Positions 6,692 to 12,368 of a stretch of DNA of 12,368 nt are shown piece after piece. The notes beneath the pieces were generated by a model, which saw only the letters and a program-made list of their open reading frames with translations, was not told where the DNA came from and made no database searches. A program made the translations under genes and the position numbers. This stretch comes from an uncultured bacterium (GTDB lineage: Bacteria; Armatimonadota; Zipacnadia; Zipacnadales; Zipacnadaceae). How positions within the stretch are numbered: position 1 is the first letter of the stretch; each line of letters opens with the position of its first letter. The stretch spans positions 1 to 12,368 of the forward strand of contig CALFVE010000340.1 in NCBI GenBank assembly GCA_937928475.1, written 5' to 3'.

Positions 6692-7159
6692 CTACTGTCG
6701 CCCAGGCTCCACGTCGGTCTGGGCACAACGAGTACAAAGGCCGCGGATTTCCACCTGGACCCGGTCGGGGCTCCCCAGGGCGCTGACGTCGGCGGGGAGG
6801 TGGAGGCGGTCCAGTTCGGCGCTGTAGAAGTCGTAAACCGCTCCGCAGGACGTGCAGATAAAGTGGTGATGCGGGCGCAGGTCGCCGTCGAAGCGGACAC
6901 GCTCGCGGGGCGAGCCGAGGGCGAGAATCAGGCCCAGGTCGTGCAGCAGCCAAAGGTTGCGGTACACGGTGTCAAGAGAGACGGTGGGTACGCGCTGGCG
7001 GACGCGGTGGTAGACGGTCTCCGCATCGGGATGATCAGAGGCTCGCAACACCTCGCGGAAGATTTCCAGGCGCTGGGGGGTGAGTTTGACCCCAGCGCGG
7101 CGAAGGGTTTCTTCGAGACGGCAGAGACGGAGCTGAGTATCGCGGGAATCGGATTTCAT
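6692..7159 (-). CDS. perR: PerR-type peroxide-sensing regulator (Fur family)
   Basis: PerR represses peroxide-defence genes and is inactivated when bound iron drives oxidation of a histidine. The 155-residue protein has an N-terminal winged helix (about 10-85; GVKLTPQRLEIFREVL, SLDTVYRNLWLL) and a C-terminal dimerisation domain. Structural zinc cysteines are Cys102/Cys105 (CTSC) and Cys142/Cys145 (CTRC). Compared with B. subtilis PerR (from memory), His37, Asp85, His91, His93 and Asp104 correspond to His43, Asp91, His97, His99 and Asp110. All five, and the four cysteines, sit at a constant +6 offset. The Asp at 110 is the residue that favours peroxide sensing; Fur proteins usually have Glu there. 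The gene heads an operon with the peroxiredoxin under a strong promoter. There is no good Shine-Dalgarno site before ATG 7159. I see no convincing PerR box near the promoter. Confidence 0.9.
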   Translation of the reverse strand: MKSDSRDTQLRLCRLEETLRRAGVKLTPQRLEIFREVLRASDHPDAETVYHRVRQRVPTVSLDTVYRNLWLLHDLGLILALGSPRERVRFDGDLRPHHHFICTSCGAVYDFYSAELDRLHLPADVSALGSPDRVQVEIRGLCTRCAQTDVEPGRQ

Positions 7160-7196
7160 CAGATTGGATACGAGATAGGATTAAGTCGCAAACAGG

Positions 7197-7225
7197 AATA
7201 TAGCAGGAAGGCGAGGGAATGTCAA
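7197..7225 (-). promoter_or_regulatory. Sigma70-type promoter of the perR-peroxiredoxin operon
   Basis: On the minus strand, TTGACA (7225-7220) is a perfect -35 and TATATT (7202-7197) a near-perfect -10. The spacer is exactly 17 bases. Transcription would start near 7190, giving a leader of about 30 bases before the perR ATG. It is an AT-rich spot in otherwise GC-rich DNA and the clearest promoter in the window. Confidence 0.85.
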
Positions 7226-7268
7226 GAGGGGGCTTCGACAGGCCATGGGCGATTGTAGTGACAGGGAA

Positions 7269-7336
7269 GTCGCGACTGGCGAGACGCAAGACGCGAATAG
7301 GAACAGCCACGACGGGGCCGCCGAAGGGCGGCCCCG
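7269..7336 (+). repeat. Heptad run plus 10-bp perfect palindrome, copy B
   Basis: Five heptads run in phase: GTCGCGA, CTGGCGA, GACGCAA, GACGCGA and ATAGGAA (7269-7303). After CAG and six bases comes the palindrome CGGGGCCGCC (7313-7322), loop GAAG, GGCGGCCCCG (7327-7336). The 18 bases AGACGCGA..AGGAACAG match copy A with two differences, and the spacing to the palindrome is identical. This copy lies between divergent genes (perR and fucK), about 100 bases before fucK. A simple terminator role is therefore unlikely for it, although attenuation of fucK is possible. Confidence 0.8.
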
Positions 7337-7432
7337 CTGCTGCAAGTTGGGGCTCGCACTGCTCGGGCGCCGAGGAGGACCCGCTTCCCCCCTCGGGGAA
7401 TCTCCCATCATCACCTCTCGGGAGGGTTCCCC

Positions 7433-8929
7433 ATGTCCCACGTCGCTATCGTGCTCGATTGCGGTGCCACCAACGTGCGGGCGGTGGCCGTGGATGAAGC
7501 CGGCCACATCCTGGCCTCGGCTGGGGCGCCCAATGCGCCCTCTGCTGAGCCGGGCGGCGGGCTAATCTGGGACCTGGAGGTGATCTGGGGGAAACTGGCC
7601 GCCGCCTGCCGGGAGGTCTGCGCGCAGGTGCCGGCGGCCGACCTGGCCGCCGTTACCTGCACCACCTTCGGCGCCGACGGCGCGCCCGTGGACGAGCACG
7701 GGCGGCAGACCTATCCGGTCATCTCTTGGGCCGATAGCGCCCGGACCGCCGAGGTCGCCCGCCGCCTCGCCGAAGACCCCGGCGGCTGGCCGCTGTTTGC
7801 GCGCACCGGCTACCAGATCATCTCCTTCAACACCCTCCTGCGGCTAATCTGGCTACGCGAAAACGCGCCCGGCGCGCTGGAAAAGGCAAAGACCTTCCTG
7901 ATGACGCCGGGCTTGCTCAGTTTCCGCCTGTGCGGAGAGCGGACGATTGACCCCACCATCGCGGGGACGGGGATGATGATGGACCTGGCGGCACGCGACT
8001 GGGCGCCGGAACTGTTGGCCCTGGCTGGCCTCACTCCTGATTTTATGCCCCGCTGGGTGGAGCCGGGGGAGGTCATCGGCCGGGTGCACGAGCAGGCGGC
8101 GCAGGAGACCGGCCTGCCGGTGGGCCTGCCCGTCGTGGCGGCGGGGCATGACACGCAGTTCGCCCTGTTTGGCGCAGGCGCCAGGCAGGAGGAGGCAGTG
8201 CTCAGCAGCGGCACCTGGGAGATTCTCCTGGTGCGATCCCCGGTCTACACGGCGACGGAGCAAGGCTTCCGCGAGGGCCTGCTTATCGAGGCCGATGCGT
8301 TGCCCGGCTGGTGGAACCCGCAACTGCTGATGATGGGCAGCGGAGTGCTGGAATGGGTGCGCAGCAACTTCTTCGCCAGCGCGGAGGGCGAGGAGGCCTA
8401 CGAGCAGATGATCGCCGCCGCGCGAGAAGTGGCGGCAGGGAGCGCGGGAGTGACGCTCCTGCCCAGTTTCGTCGCCGACACCGGACCCACGGCGAAGTAC
8501 GGGGTGCCCGGTGCGCTGGTCGGCTTGGGCTTGCAGACGAGCCCCGGGCAGGTCTACCGGGCAGCGCTGGAGGGTCTCTGCTTCCAGATGCGCTGGGCGC
8601 TGGAGATTCTGCGCGAGTGCACCGGGTTCCAGCCGCAGGGTCTGCGCGTGGTGGGCGGAGGCTCACGCAATGACCTGTGGAACCAACTCCGCGCCGAGGT
8701 CAGCGGGCTGCCAGTGACGGTGATTGCCCAGAAGGAGGCGACCGTGCTGGGGGCCTCCCGCTTCGCTCTGCTGGGGGCCGGGGTCTTCGGGAGCCTGGAG
8801 GAGGCACAGGCGGCGCTGATATTGGACGAGACTGTCTACCAGCCCAGCGCGGCGCAGGCGGAGTATGAGGGACTGTACCAGAGGTTCCGAGGATTGCCGG
8901 AGGCGCTAAGTGGGTGGGGAAAATGGTGA
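7433..8929 (+). CDS. fucK: L-fuculokinase (FGGY carbohydrate kinase family)
   Basis: FucK phosphorylates L-fuculose to L-fuculose-1-phosphate in L-fucose breakdown. The 498-residue protein matches E. coli FucK closely in several places: VLDCGATNVRAVAV (7-20, phosphate-binding loop), TTFGADGA (77-84), YPVISW (94-99), SFNTLLRLIWLRENAP (131-146), and the stretch from AGHDTQFALFGAGA through LSSGTWEILLVRS (237-269). Asp240 in GHDT is the expected catalytic base. The C-terminal ATP-binding motif GGGSRNDLWNQL is present, so both FGGY domains are complete. The start is ATG 7433 with GGGAGG seven bases upstream. Fucose isomerase and fuculose-phosphate aldolase genes are not in the window. Related FGGY kinases act on rhamnulose or other ketoses, but the matches to FucK across the whole length make fuculose (or a close analogue) the best call. 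Confidence 0.9.
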   Translation: MSHVAIVLDCGATNVRAVAVDEAGHILASAGAPNAPSAEPGGGLIWDLEVIWGKLAAACREVCAQVPAADLAAVTCTTFGADGAPVDEHGRQTYPVISWADSARTAEVARRLAEDPGGWPLFARTGYQIISFNTLLRLIWLRENAPGALEKAKTFLMTPGLLSFRLCGERTIDPTIAGTGMMMDLAARDWAPELLALAGLTPDFMPRWVEPGEVIGRVHEQAAQETGLPVGLPVVAAGHDTQFALFGAGARQEEAVLSSGTWEILLVRSPVYTATEQGFREGLLIEADALPGWWNPQLLMMGSGVLEWVRSNFFASAEGEEAYEQMIAAAREVAAGSAGVTLLPSFVADTGPTAKYGVPGALVGLGLQTSPGQVYRAALEGLCFQMRWALEILRECTGFQPQGLRVVGGGSRNDLWNQLRAEVSGLPVTVIAQKEATVLGASRFALLGAGVFGSLEEAQAALILDETVYQPSAAQAEYEGLYQRFRGLPEALSGWGKW

Positions 8930-9080
8930 GGGGTGAGTCAGTGGTTGGTAAGCGGGTCGGCCCCATAAGAAGGAGCGGCGCCTTTCCCTGTCTGTACCCA
9001 TGTGTCGCTTTCCCCTGGAGAGAATGCTTGTCTACCCGCACCGGCCGTCGCTCGCGGCTACGCGCCCCTCGTGACCTTTC
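8930..9080. other. 151-base spacer between fucK and the glycosyltransferase gene
   Basis: No gene or clear promoter is visible. Just after the fucK stop the plus strand reads GTGGTTGGTAAGCGGGTC (8941-8958), which looks like a decayed piece of the TGGTCGT heptads found further right. No hairpin with a T-run follows fucK. Confidence 0.4.
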
Positions 9081-10718
9081 ATGATCGCCCCTGCGTCTGT
9101 CCTCTTTGCCCTCCCTGAGGGCCCTGGCGAGCCTGGGCCGGCGGAGCCTTTTCCCCTGACCGGTCGTGCTGCGCGCAGCTGGCCGCCGCTGGGCTTGGCG
9201 CTGGGCGTCGGGCTCCTGGCGCTACTAGTCAGGCTGCCCTTTCTCACTTCGATTCCGCCGACTTGGGACAGCGTGCAGTACGTGCTGGGCGTGCTGCATT
9301 ATGACCTGGAACTGCACCAACCTCATCCACCCGGCTATATTCTGTACGTGTGCGCTGCCAAGGCGCTGCATGCGCTGGGCCTGTCCCCCTACGCCGCGCT
9401 GCTGGCGCTGAGCCTCGTTGCCGGCGCGGCCATGGCGGCGTTGCTGAGCTGGTGGGCCGCGCGCCTGGGGGGAACGGCGGCGGCGCTAGCGGCGGGCGGG
9501 CTCACCATCGCCAGTCCTCTGGCCTGGAACTACGCGACGGTGGGCGACACCTACGCACTTTCGGGTTGTTTGTCCGCGGTAGTCGGATACCTGTGTTGGC
9601 GGCTCTACCGGGAGGAGGCGCAGTCGCCCCTTCCCCCAGCTGCGGCGCTTGGCCTGGCCGGGGGCCTGCGCCCCACCGACGCGCTGTTCTTGCTCCCGCT
9701 GTGGTTGTACTGCATAGGCAAGCGCGGGTGGAAGGCTACGCTTATCGGATCGGTCACTTTCGGTTTGGTCTCCTTGGCCTGGTTCTTGCCCTTGCTGGCG
9801 ATAGTGGGCGGCCTGGGGCGCTATCTGGACCTCAGTCATCGCCTCGGCCGCGGAGTGTGGGAGATCTCGCCGCTGGCGGGAGGGGCTGCCCGGCTCAGTC
9901 ATTATCTGGGCGCCCTGGGAGTCGGCGCCCTGGGGCTGCTCTTCGTGGGCTGGTTGTTTGTGCCCGCCGCCGGACAAACTGACTTAGGCCGTGCGCGGGG
10001 GTTTCTGCTGCTTTGGCTAGCACCGGCAACGATCTTTTACGTGGTAGTGCACTTGGGCACGCCGGGGTACATGATGATCCTGGCGCCGCCCCTGCTCTTG
10101 CTGGCCGGCCTGGGACTAGGGCGGGTGCTGCAGGCAGGACCCGCTGCCCGGGGGCTAGCGCTTTTCGCTGTAGTACTGGCCCTCAACGGCTTTTTCCTGC
10201 ACCAGACGATCCTCAAGGCCCAGCAGGCTCAAGCCGCGCATTTCCAGGAGATCGTCGCGGCCTGCCGCCCCTATGCGGGGCCGGAGACGGTCGTGCTCAC
10301 CACCCCTGGGCGCACGGGCCGCCCTCACGCCGAGTTGCCTTACCGGGCGGCAATGTACCTGCTGCCCGACTGCCGAGTATTCCTCTTTCCCCTGGTCGAG
10401 CCCGGCGCCCCGGGGGGACTACCCAACGCCGGCTACCGAATGCAAAGCGCCATCGAGCGACCGCCGCTCCGACTGCGCGGGCTGCGGCATCTCCTGGTGG
10501 GCCCCAGTCACCTGCGCTATCTGCCGCCGGGCGCGGACTTTCGGCAGGTGGTGGCGAATCCGCAGGCCGAAATCTTCCTCGTCGAGGTCCAGGGTGCGGA
10601 GGTGGTGCTCGACCAAGCAGGAATCAGTTTCCTGTGGAACGCGCCGGCCGGCAGGCCGGGGGGGAGTGAATCCGATGGGACCAGATCCGACTCTGGCCGA
10701 GTTCCAGCGACAGATTGA
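9081..10718 (+). CDS. Multi-pass GT-C type glycosyltransferase (PMT/DUF2723-like)
   Basis: The 545-residue membrane protein has about ten hydrophobic segments between residues 36 and 373, then a soluble C-terminal region of about 170 residues. After the first membrane span the external loop carries TWDSVQY (61-67, acidic Asp63) and HQPHPPGY (79-86). This is the arrangement seen in GT-C enzymes that use polyprenyl-phosphate sugars, where a loop-1 Asp is catalytic and a PPGY element follows. GLRPTDALFLLPLW sits in the fifth hydrophobic region. Such enzymes glycosylate proteins, lipids or polymers outside the membrane; the acceptor cannot be told here. ATG 9081 is the first start after an in-frame TGA at 9072-9074, but no Shine-Dalgarno site precedes it, so the true start may be a little downstream. 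Its last 44 bases overlap the mazG-like gene. Confidence 0.75.
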   Translation: MIAPASVLFALPEGPGEPGPAEPFPLTGRAARSWPPLGLALGVGLLALLVRLPFLTSIPPTWDSVQYVLGVLHYDLELHQPHPPGYILYVCAAKALHALGLSPYAALLALSLVAGAAMAALLSWWAARLGGTAAALAAGGLTIASPLAWNYATVGDTYALSGCLSAVVGYLCWRLYREEAQSPLPPAAALGLAGGLRPTDALFLLPLWLYCIGKRGWKATLIGSVTFGLVSLAWFLPLLAIVGGLGRYLDLSHRLGRGVWEISPLAGGAARLSHYLGALGVGALGLLFVGWLFVPAAGQTDLGRARGFLLLWLAPATIFYVVVHLGTPGYMMILAPPLLLLAGLGLGRVLQAGPAARGLALFAVVLALNGFFLHQTILKAQQAQAAHFQEIVAACRPYAGPETVVLTTPGRTGRPHAELPYRAAMYLLPDCRVFLFPLVEPGAPGGLPNAGYRMQSAIERPPLRLRGLRHLLVGPSHLRYLPPGADFRQVVANPQAEIFLVEVQGAEVVLDQAGISFLWNAPAGRPGGSESDGTRSDSGRVPATD

Positions 10719-10968
10719 GCGCATCTATTACGAAAAGGACGCCGCTCGCGGCCTGGCGGCGACCTTCATGTGGTTCGTGGAGGAAGTCGGGGAGCTCGCC
10801 CGGGCCTTGCAGCGAGGGAACCGGCAGGAGATCGAGGAGGAATTCCACGACGTGCTGGCCTGGCTGAGCACGCTGGCCTCGATTGCCGGCGTGGAGCTGG
10901 CTGAGGCGATGGAGAAATACGAATTAGGTTGCCCCAAGTGCGGGCAGACCCCCTGCCGGTGTGGGTGA
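10675..10968 (+). CDS. MazG-like nucleotide pyrophosphohydrolase with C-terminal Cys cluster
   Basis: MazG-family enzymes hydrolyse (d)NTPs to monophosphates and pyrophosphate, cleaning the nucleotide pool or tuning stress signals. The 97-residue all-alpha protein has the two metal-binding helices: FVEEVGELARAL (Glu37, Glu40, with Glu36 beside) and EIEEEFHDVLAWL (Glu56, Asp59). These fit the ExxE...ExxD pattern. The C-terminus CPKCGQTPCRCG places Cys86, Cys89, Cys94 and Cys96 as a probable zinc knuckle. The frame is open upstream to 10273, but that part overlaps the glycosyltransferase and is not protein-like. ATG 10675, with GGGGAG eight to nine bases upstream, is the real start. It overlaps the preceding gene by 44 bases, so translational coupling is likely. 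Its stop is followed two bases later by a heptad array. Confidence 0.9.
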   Translation: MGPDPTLAEFQRQIERIYYEKDAARGLAATFMWFVEEVGELARALQRGNRQEIEEEFHDVLAWLSTLASIAGVELAEAMEKYELGCPKCGQTPCRCG

Positions 10969-10970
10969 GG

Positions 10971-11026
10971 TGGTCGTTGGTCGCTGGTGGTTGGTCGTTG
11001 GTCGGTGGTAGTCGGTCGTTGGTGGA
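10971..11026 (+). repeat. TGGTCGT heptad array, eight copies, plus orientation
   Basis: Eight 7-base units run without a gap: TGGTCGT, TGGTCGC, TGGTGGT, TGGTCGT, TGGTCGG, TGGTAGT, CGGTCGT and TGGTGGA. The array begins two bases after the mazG-like stop codon and reads in the sense of that gene. Bases 10986-11002 are an exact 17-base inverted match to 11189-11205. Confidence 0.92.
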
Positions 11027-11095
11027 TAGGCGTTCGTCGAGGGAAAGGGGAGGAGTAGACCACGCATCCCAAGAAATGGCGCGGCAGCGGGCAGG

Positions 11096-11129
11096 TAGGG
11101 GCAGCGGCGCCGAGGCGCCACCGCACCTA
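11096..11129. repeat. Imperfect GC-rich hairpin between the heptad arrays
   Basis: Arms TAGGGGCAGCGGCGCC (11096-11111) and GGCGCCACCGCACCTA (11114-11129) pair over 16 positions with three mismatches around GA. The inner six base pairs (GGCGCC/GGCGCC) are perfect. No T-run follows on either strand. It lies near the midpoint of the convergent gap and may be a terminator-like structure or a decayed palindromic repeat. Confidence 0.6.
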
Positions 11130-11171
11130 TGCAGTTCAGCACGATTCTCTCAAGCCCGGGCTCATCAATCA

Positions 11172-11206
11172 CCGACCGCCGACCAACCACCAACGACCAA
11201 CCACCC
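11172..11206 (-). repeat. TGGTCGT heptad array, five copies, minus orientation
   Basis: Read on the minus strand from 11206 the units are GGGTGGT, TGGTCGT, TGGTGGT, TGGTCGG and CGGTCGG, followed by a weaker TGATTGA. The array begins four bases after the stop codon of the helicase-nuclease gene and reads in that gene's sense. It is thus a mirror image of the array after the mazG-like gene. Confidence 0.9.
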
Positions 11207-11210
11207 TCTC

Positions 11211-12368
11211 CTATCCACCTTCCGCGCAGACTCCGGCGAACGCGCACCGGGCGCAGTGCGGTCCGGGCACTGCCGGGCAAGGCGCTCCCGAGGCGTGCGC
11301 GGCCAGGCGCTCCAGCAGGGTTTGGAGGCGGCGGGCCTGGGCCGCAAGTTCGTTGGGAGTTAGAGGGAGGGCCTCCAGGCCGTCGGGTCGGACATGCACT
11401 AGCAGGGGCGGAGGCGGCTCGCGACCGGTTTCGCTACGCAGCGCTTCGCGATAGAGATACATTTGGAGCGTATAATTGGCGCGGGCGGAGGGCGTTATCT
11501 CCCTTTCCGTCTTGAAGTCCACAACCTGCAGATCGTGGGTAAGCAGCAAATCCACGGCTCCGGCAACCCGGACTGTGAGGGCGCCCGCCGGCACCACCAG
11601 GTTGACTGGCCGCTCGACCTCGAGCGGCGGGGAGAGGGCGGCCCATTCACTTCTCAAGAAGGCGCCAACCAGAGCCGTGAGACGGGCCGCCTCGCTTGCG
11701 GACAGACCGGTGGTGACCGGCGGGGGAGGCGCGGTTTTCGCCCGGTCGCCGCTGGGCCCGGTACGGTAGTGCTCGGCCACGAAGCGGTGGAAGCGGCTGC
11801 CCACCTCGACACCGCTGTCTCCCTCGCTCTCCGGCTCTCCTTCCCAGCCGGCCGGAGCCTGCCGGGAAAGCAGCCAGGCGCGGGGGCAGTCCTCCAGGCG
11901 ACGCAGTTGCGTGTAGGACGCCGACAAGAGCTCAGGAGTTCGAGACAAGTCGCGGCTGAGGCGAAGCGCCGGCGCCGGACGCACGAGTTCGCGCTCCTCC
12001 CGCTCGGCTGGCGGGGGAGCGACGGGAGCCTCCGGAAGGTCGGCAAAGTAGTCGGCGGCGGGATAGCGAGGCAGGCTTTTCTTTTCCTGCGCGCGGGTGA
12101 CACAGAGCAGGCGCTGGGCGCGCGTTACCCCCACATAAGCCAAACGTAGCGCCTCATCGTCCTCGGGCAGACTGGTCACCTGCTGCACGAGCTTGCGCAC
12201 CACCTGCTTGGGGTCCTCGCCGCTGACCTTCAGCCCCAGCAGGCCCCAGGCGCGGTCGTAACGCGGGCCGCCTCGCCGCCGCTCGTTCCAGGCCGGAAGG
12301 AAGACCGCCTCAAAGCCGAGGCCCTTAGCGCGGTGGATAGTCATGATTCGCACTGCCCCGCCTACCGG
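11211..12368 (-). CDS. UvrD/RecB-type helicase-nuclease, C-terminal part (runs off the window)
   Basis: The frame is open to the right edge, so the N-terminal helicase motor is missing; the in-frame GTG at 12353 is not a real start. Counting from that GTG, helicase motif V is TIHRAKGLGFEAVFLP (5-20) and motif VI is LAYVGVTRAQ (71-80). After a proline-rich linker (110-140) comes a PD-(D/E)XK nuclease: GSRFHRF (His189), GAVDLLL (Asp268), VVDFKTERE (Asp279, Lys281) and YTLQMYLYREAL. Four cysteines, Cys156 (EDCPRAW) and Cys367/Cys370/Cys376 (HCARCAFAGVC), fit the iron-sulfur cluster that ties the ends of the AddB/AdnB/Cas4-like nuclease domain. Together these indicate a DNA double-strand break end-resection enzyme of the RecBCD/AddAB/AdnAB class. 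A motif V plus nuclease on one chain fits AddA or an AdnA/AdnB subunit; the iron-sulfur site is more like AdnB/AddB. It converges with the mazG-like gene. Confidence 0.9.
   Translation of the reverse strand, partial: PVGGAVRIMTIHRAKGLGFEAVFLPAWNERRRGGPRYDRAWGLLGLKVSGEDPKQVVRKLVQQVTSLPEDDEALRLAYVGVTRAQRLLCVTRAQEKKSLPRYPAADYFADLPEAPVAPPPAEREERELVRPAPALRLSRDLSRTPELLSASYTQLRRLEDCPRAWLLSRQAPAGWEGEPESEGDSGVEVGSRFHRFVAEHYRTGPSGDRAKTAPPPPVTTGLSASEAARLTALVGAFLRSEWAALSPPLEVERPVNLVVPAGALTVRVAGAVDLLLTHDLQVVDFKTEREITPSARANYTLQMYLYREALRSETGREPPPPLLVHVRPDGLEALPLTPNELAAQARRLQTLLERLAAHASGAPCPAVPGPHCARCAFAGVCAEGG

Noticed and set aside
9350..9982. 210-residue plus-strand frame inside the glycosyltransferase gene
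   Set aside because: It is a Gly/Arg/Ala-rich shadow in another frame. The main frame gives a coherent multi-pass membrane protein.
10273..10674. N-terminal extension of the MazG-like frame
   Set aside because: The extension lies inside the glycosyltransferase gene, is Arg/Ser/Cys-rich and not protein-like, and the ATG at 10675 has a good Shine-Dalgarno site.
10971..11206. CRISPR array or coding repeat
   Set aside because: The units are seven bases with no spacers, and the runs do not keep a reading frame. This is a short tandem repeat, not CRISPR.
12351..12353. GTG as the start of the helicase-nuclease gene
   Set aside because: The frame stays open upstream to the window edge, and the codon falls just before helicase motif V, so the gene must begin well outside the window.

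Overview
The window is GC-rich bacterial DNA that is tightly packed and read on both strands. Most starts have good Shine-Dalgarno sites (GGGAGG, TAGGAGG, GAGGTGA). The mix of a rubrerythrin, an encapsulin, a PerR-type regulator, an archaeal-type peroxiredoxin, a uroporphyrinogen-decarboxylase-like protein and sugar-catabolism genes fits an anaerobic or microaerophilic heterotroph. A Chloroflexota (Anaerolineae-like) or similar lineage is my guess; no marker gene in the window fixes the taxonomy.

Layout. Positions 1-2816 are read on the minus strand: a URO-D-like protein, then galT (galactose-1-phosphate uridylyltransferase), then a PAS-domain protein that runs off the left edge. A 71-bp divergent gap separates this block from a plus-strand run: a DprA-like protein (2888), a rubrerythrin (3954), a short ferritin-like protein with an encapsulin-targeting tail (4494) and a family 1 encapsulin shell (4902-5711). 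Facing it on the minus strand is a perR-peroxiredoxin pair (7159-5957) with an excellent sigma70-type promoter. Next on the plus strand come an L-fuculokinase (fucK), a multi-pass GT-C type glycosyltransferase and an overlapping MazG-like pyrophosphohydrolase. The right edge holds the C-terminal part of a minus-strand UvrD/RecB-type helicase with an iron-sulfur PD-(D/E)XK nuclease.

The centre (3954-7225) reads as an oxidative-stress and iron island. Rubrerythrin and peroxiredoxin would remove peroxide. The ferritin-like protein, packed inside the encapsulin shell, would oxidise and store iron. PerR would sense peroxide. The ferritin-like protein keeps residues matching the known EncFtn metal site, and PerR keeps every metal and sensor residue of Bacillus subtilis PerR at a constant +6 offset.

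The non-coding parts hold more structure than expected. A GACGCGA-like heptad run followed by a GC-rich perfect palindrome occurs twice (5734-5797 and 7269-7336). A second heptad family, TGGTCGT, forms two arrays in opposite orientation at 10971-11026 and 11172-11206. Each array starts within a few bases of the stop codon of one of two convergent genes and reads in that gene's sense direction, with an imperfect hairpin between them.
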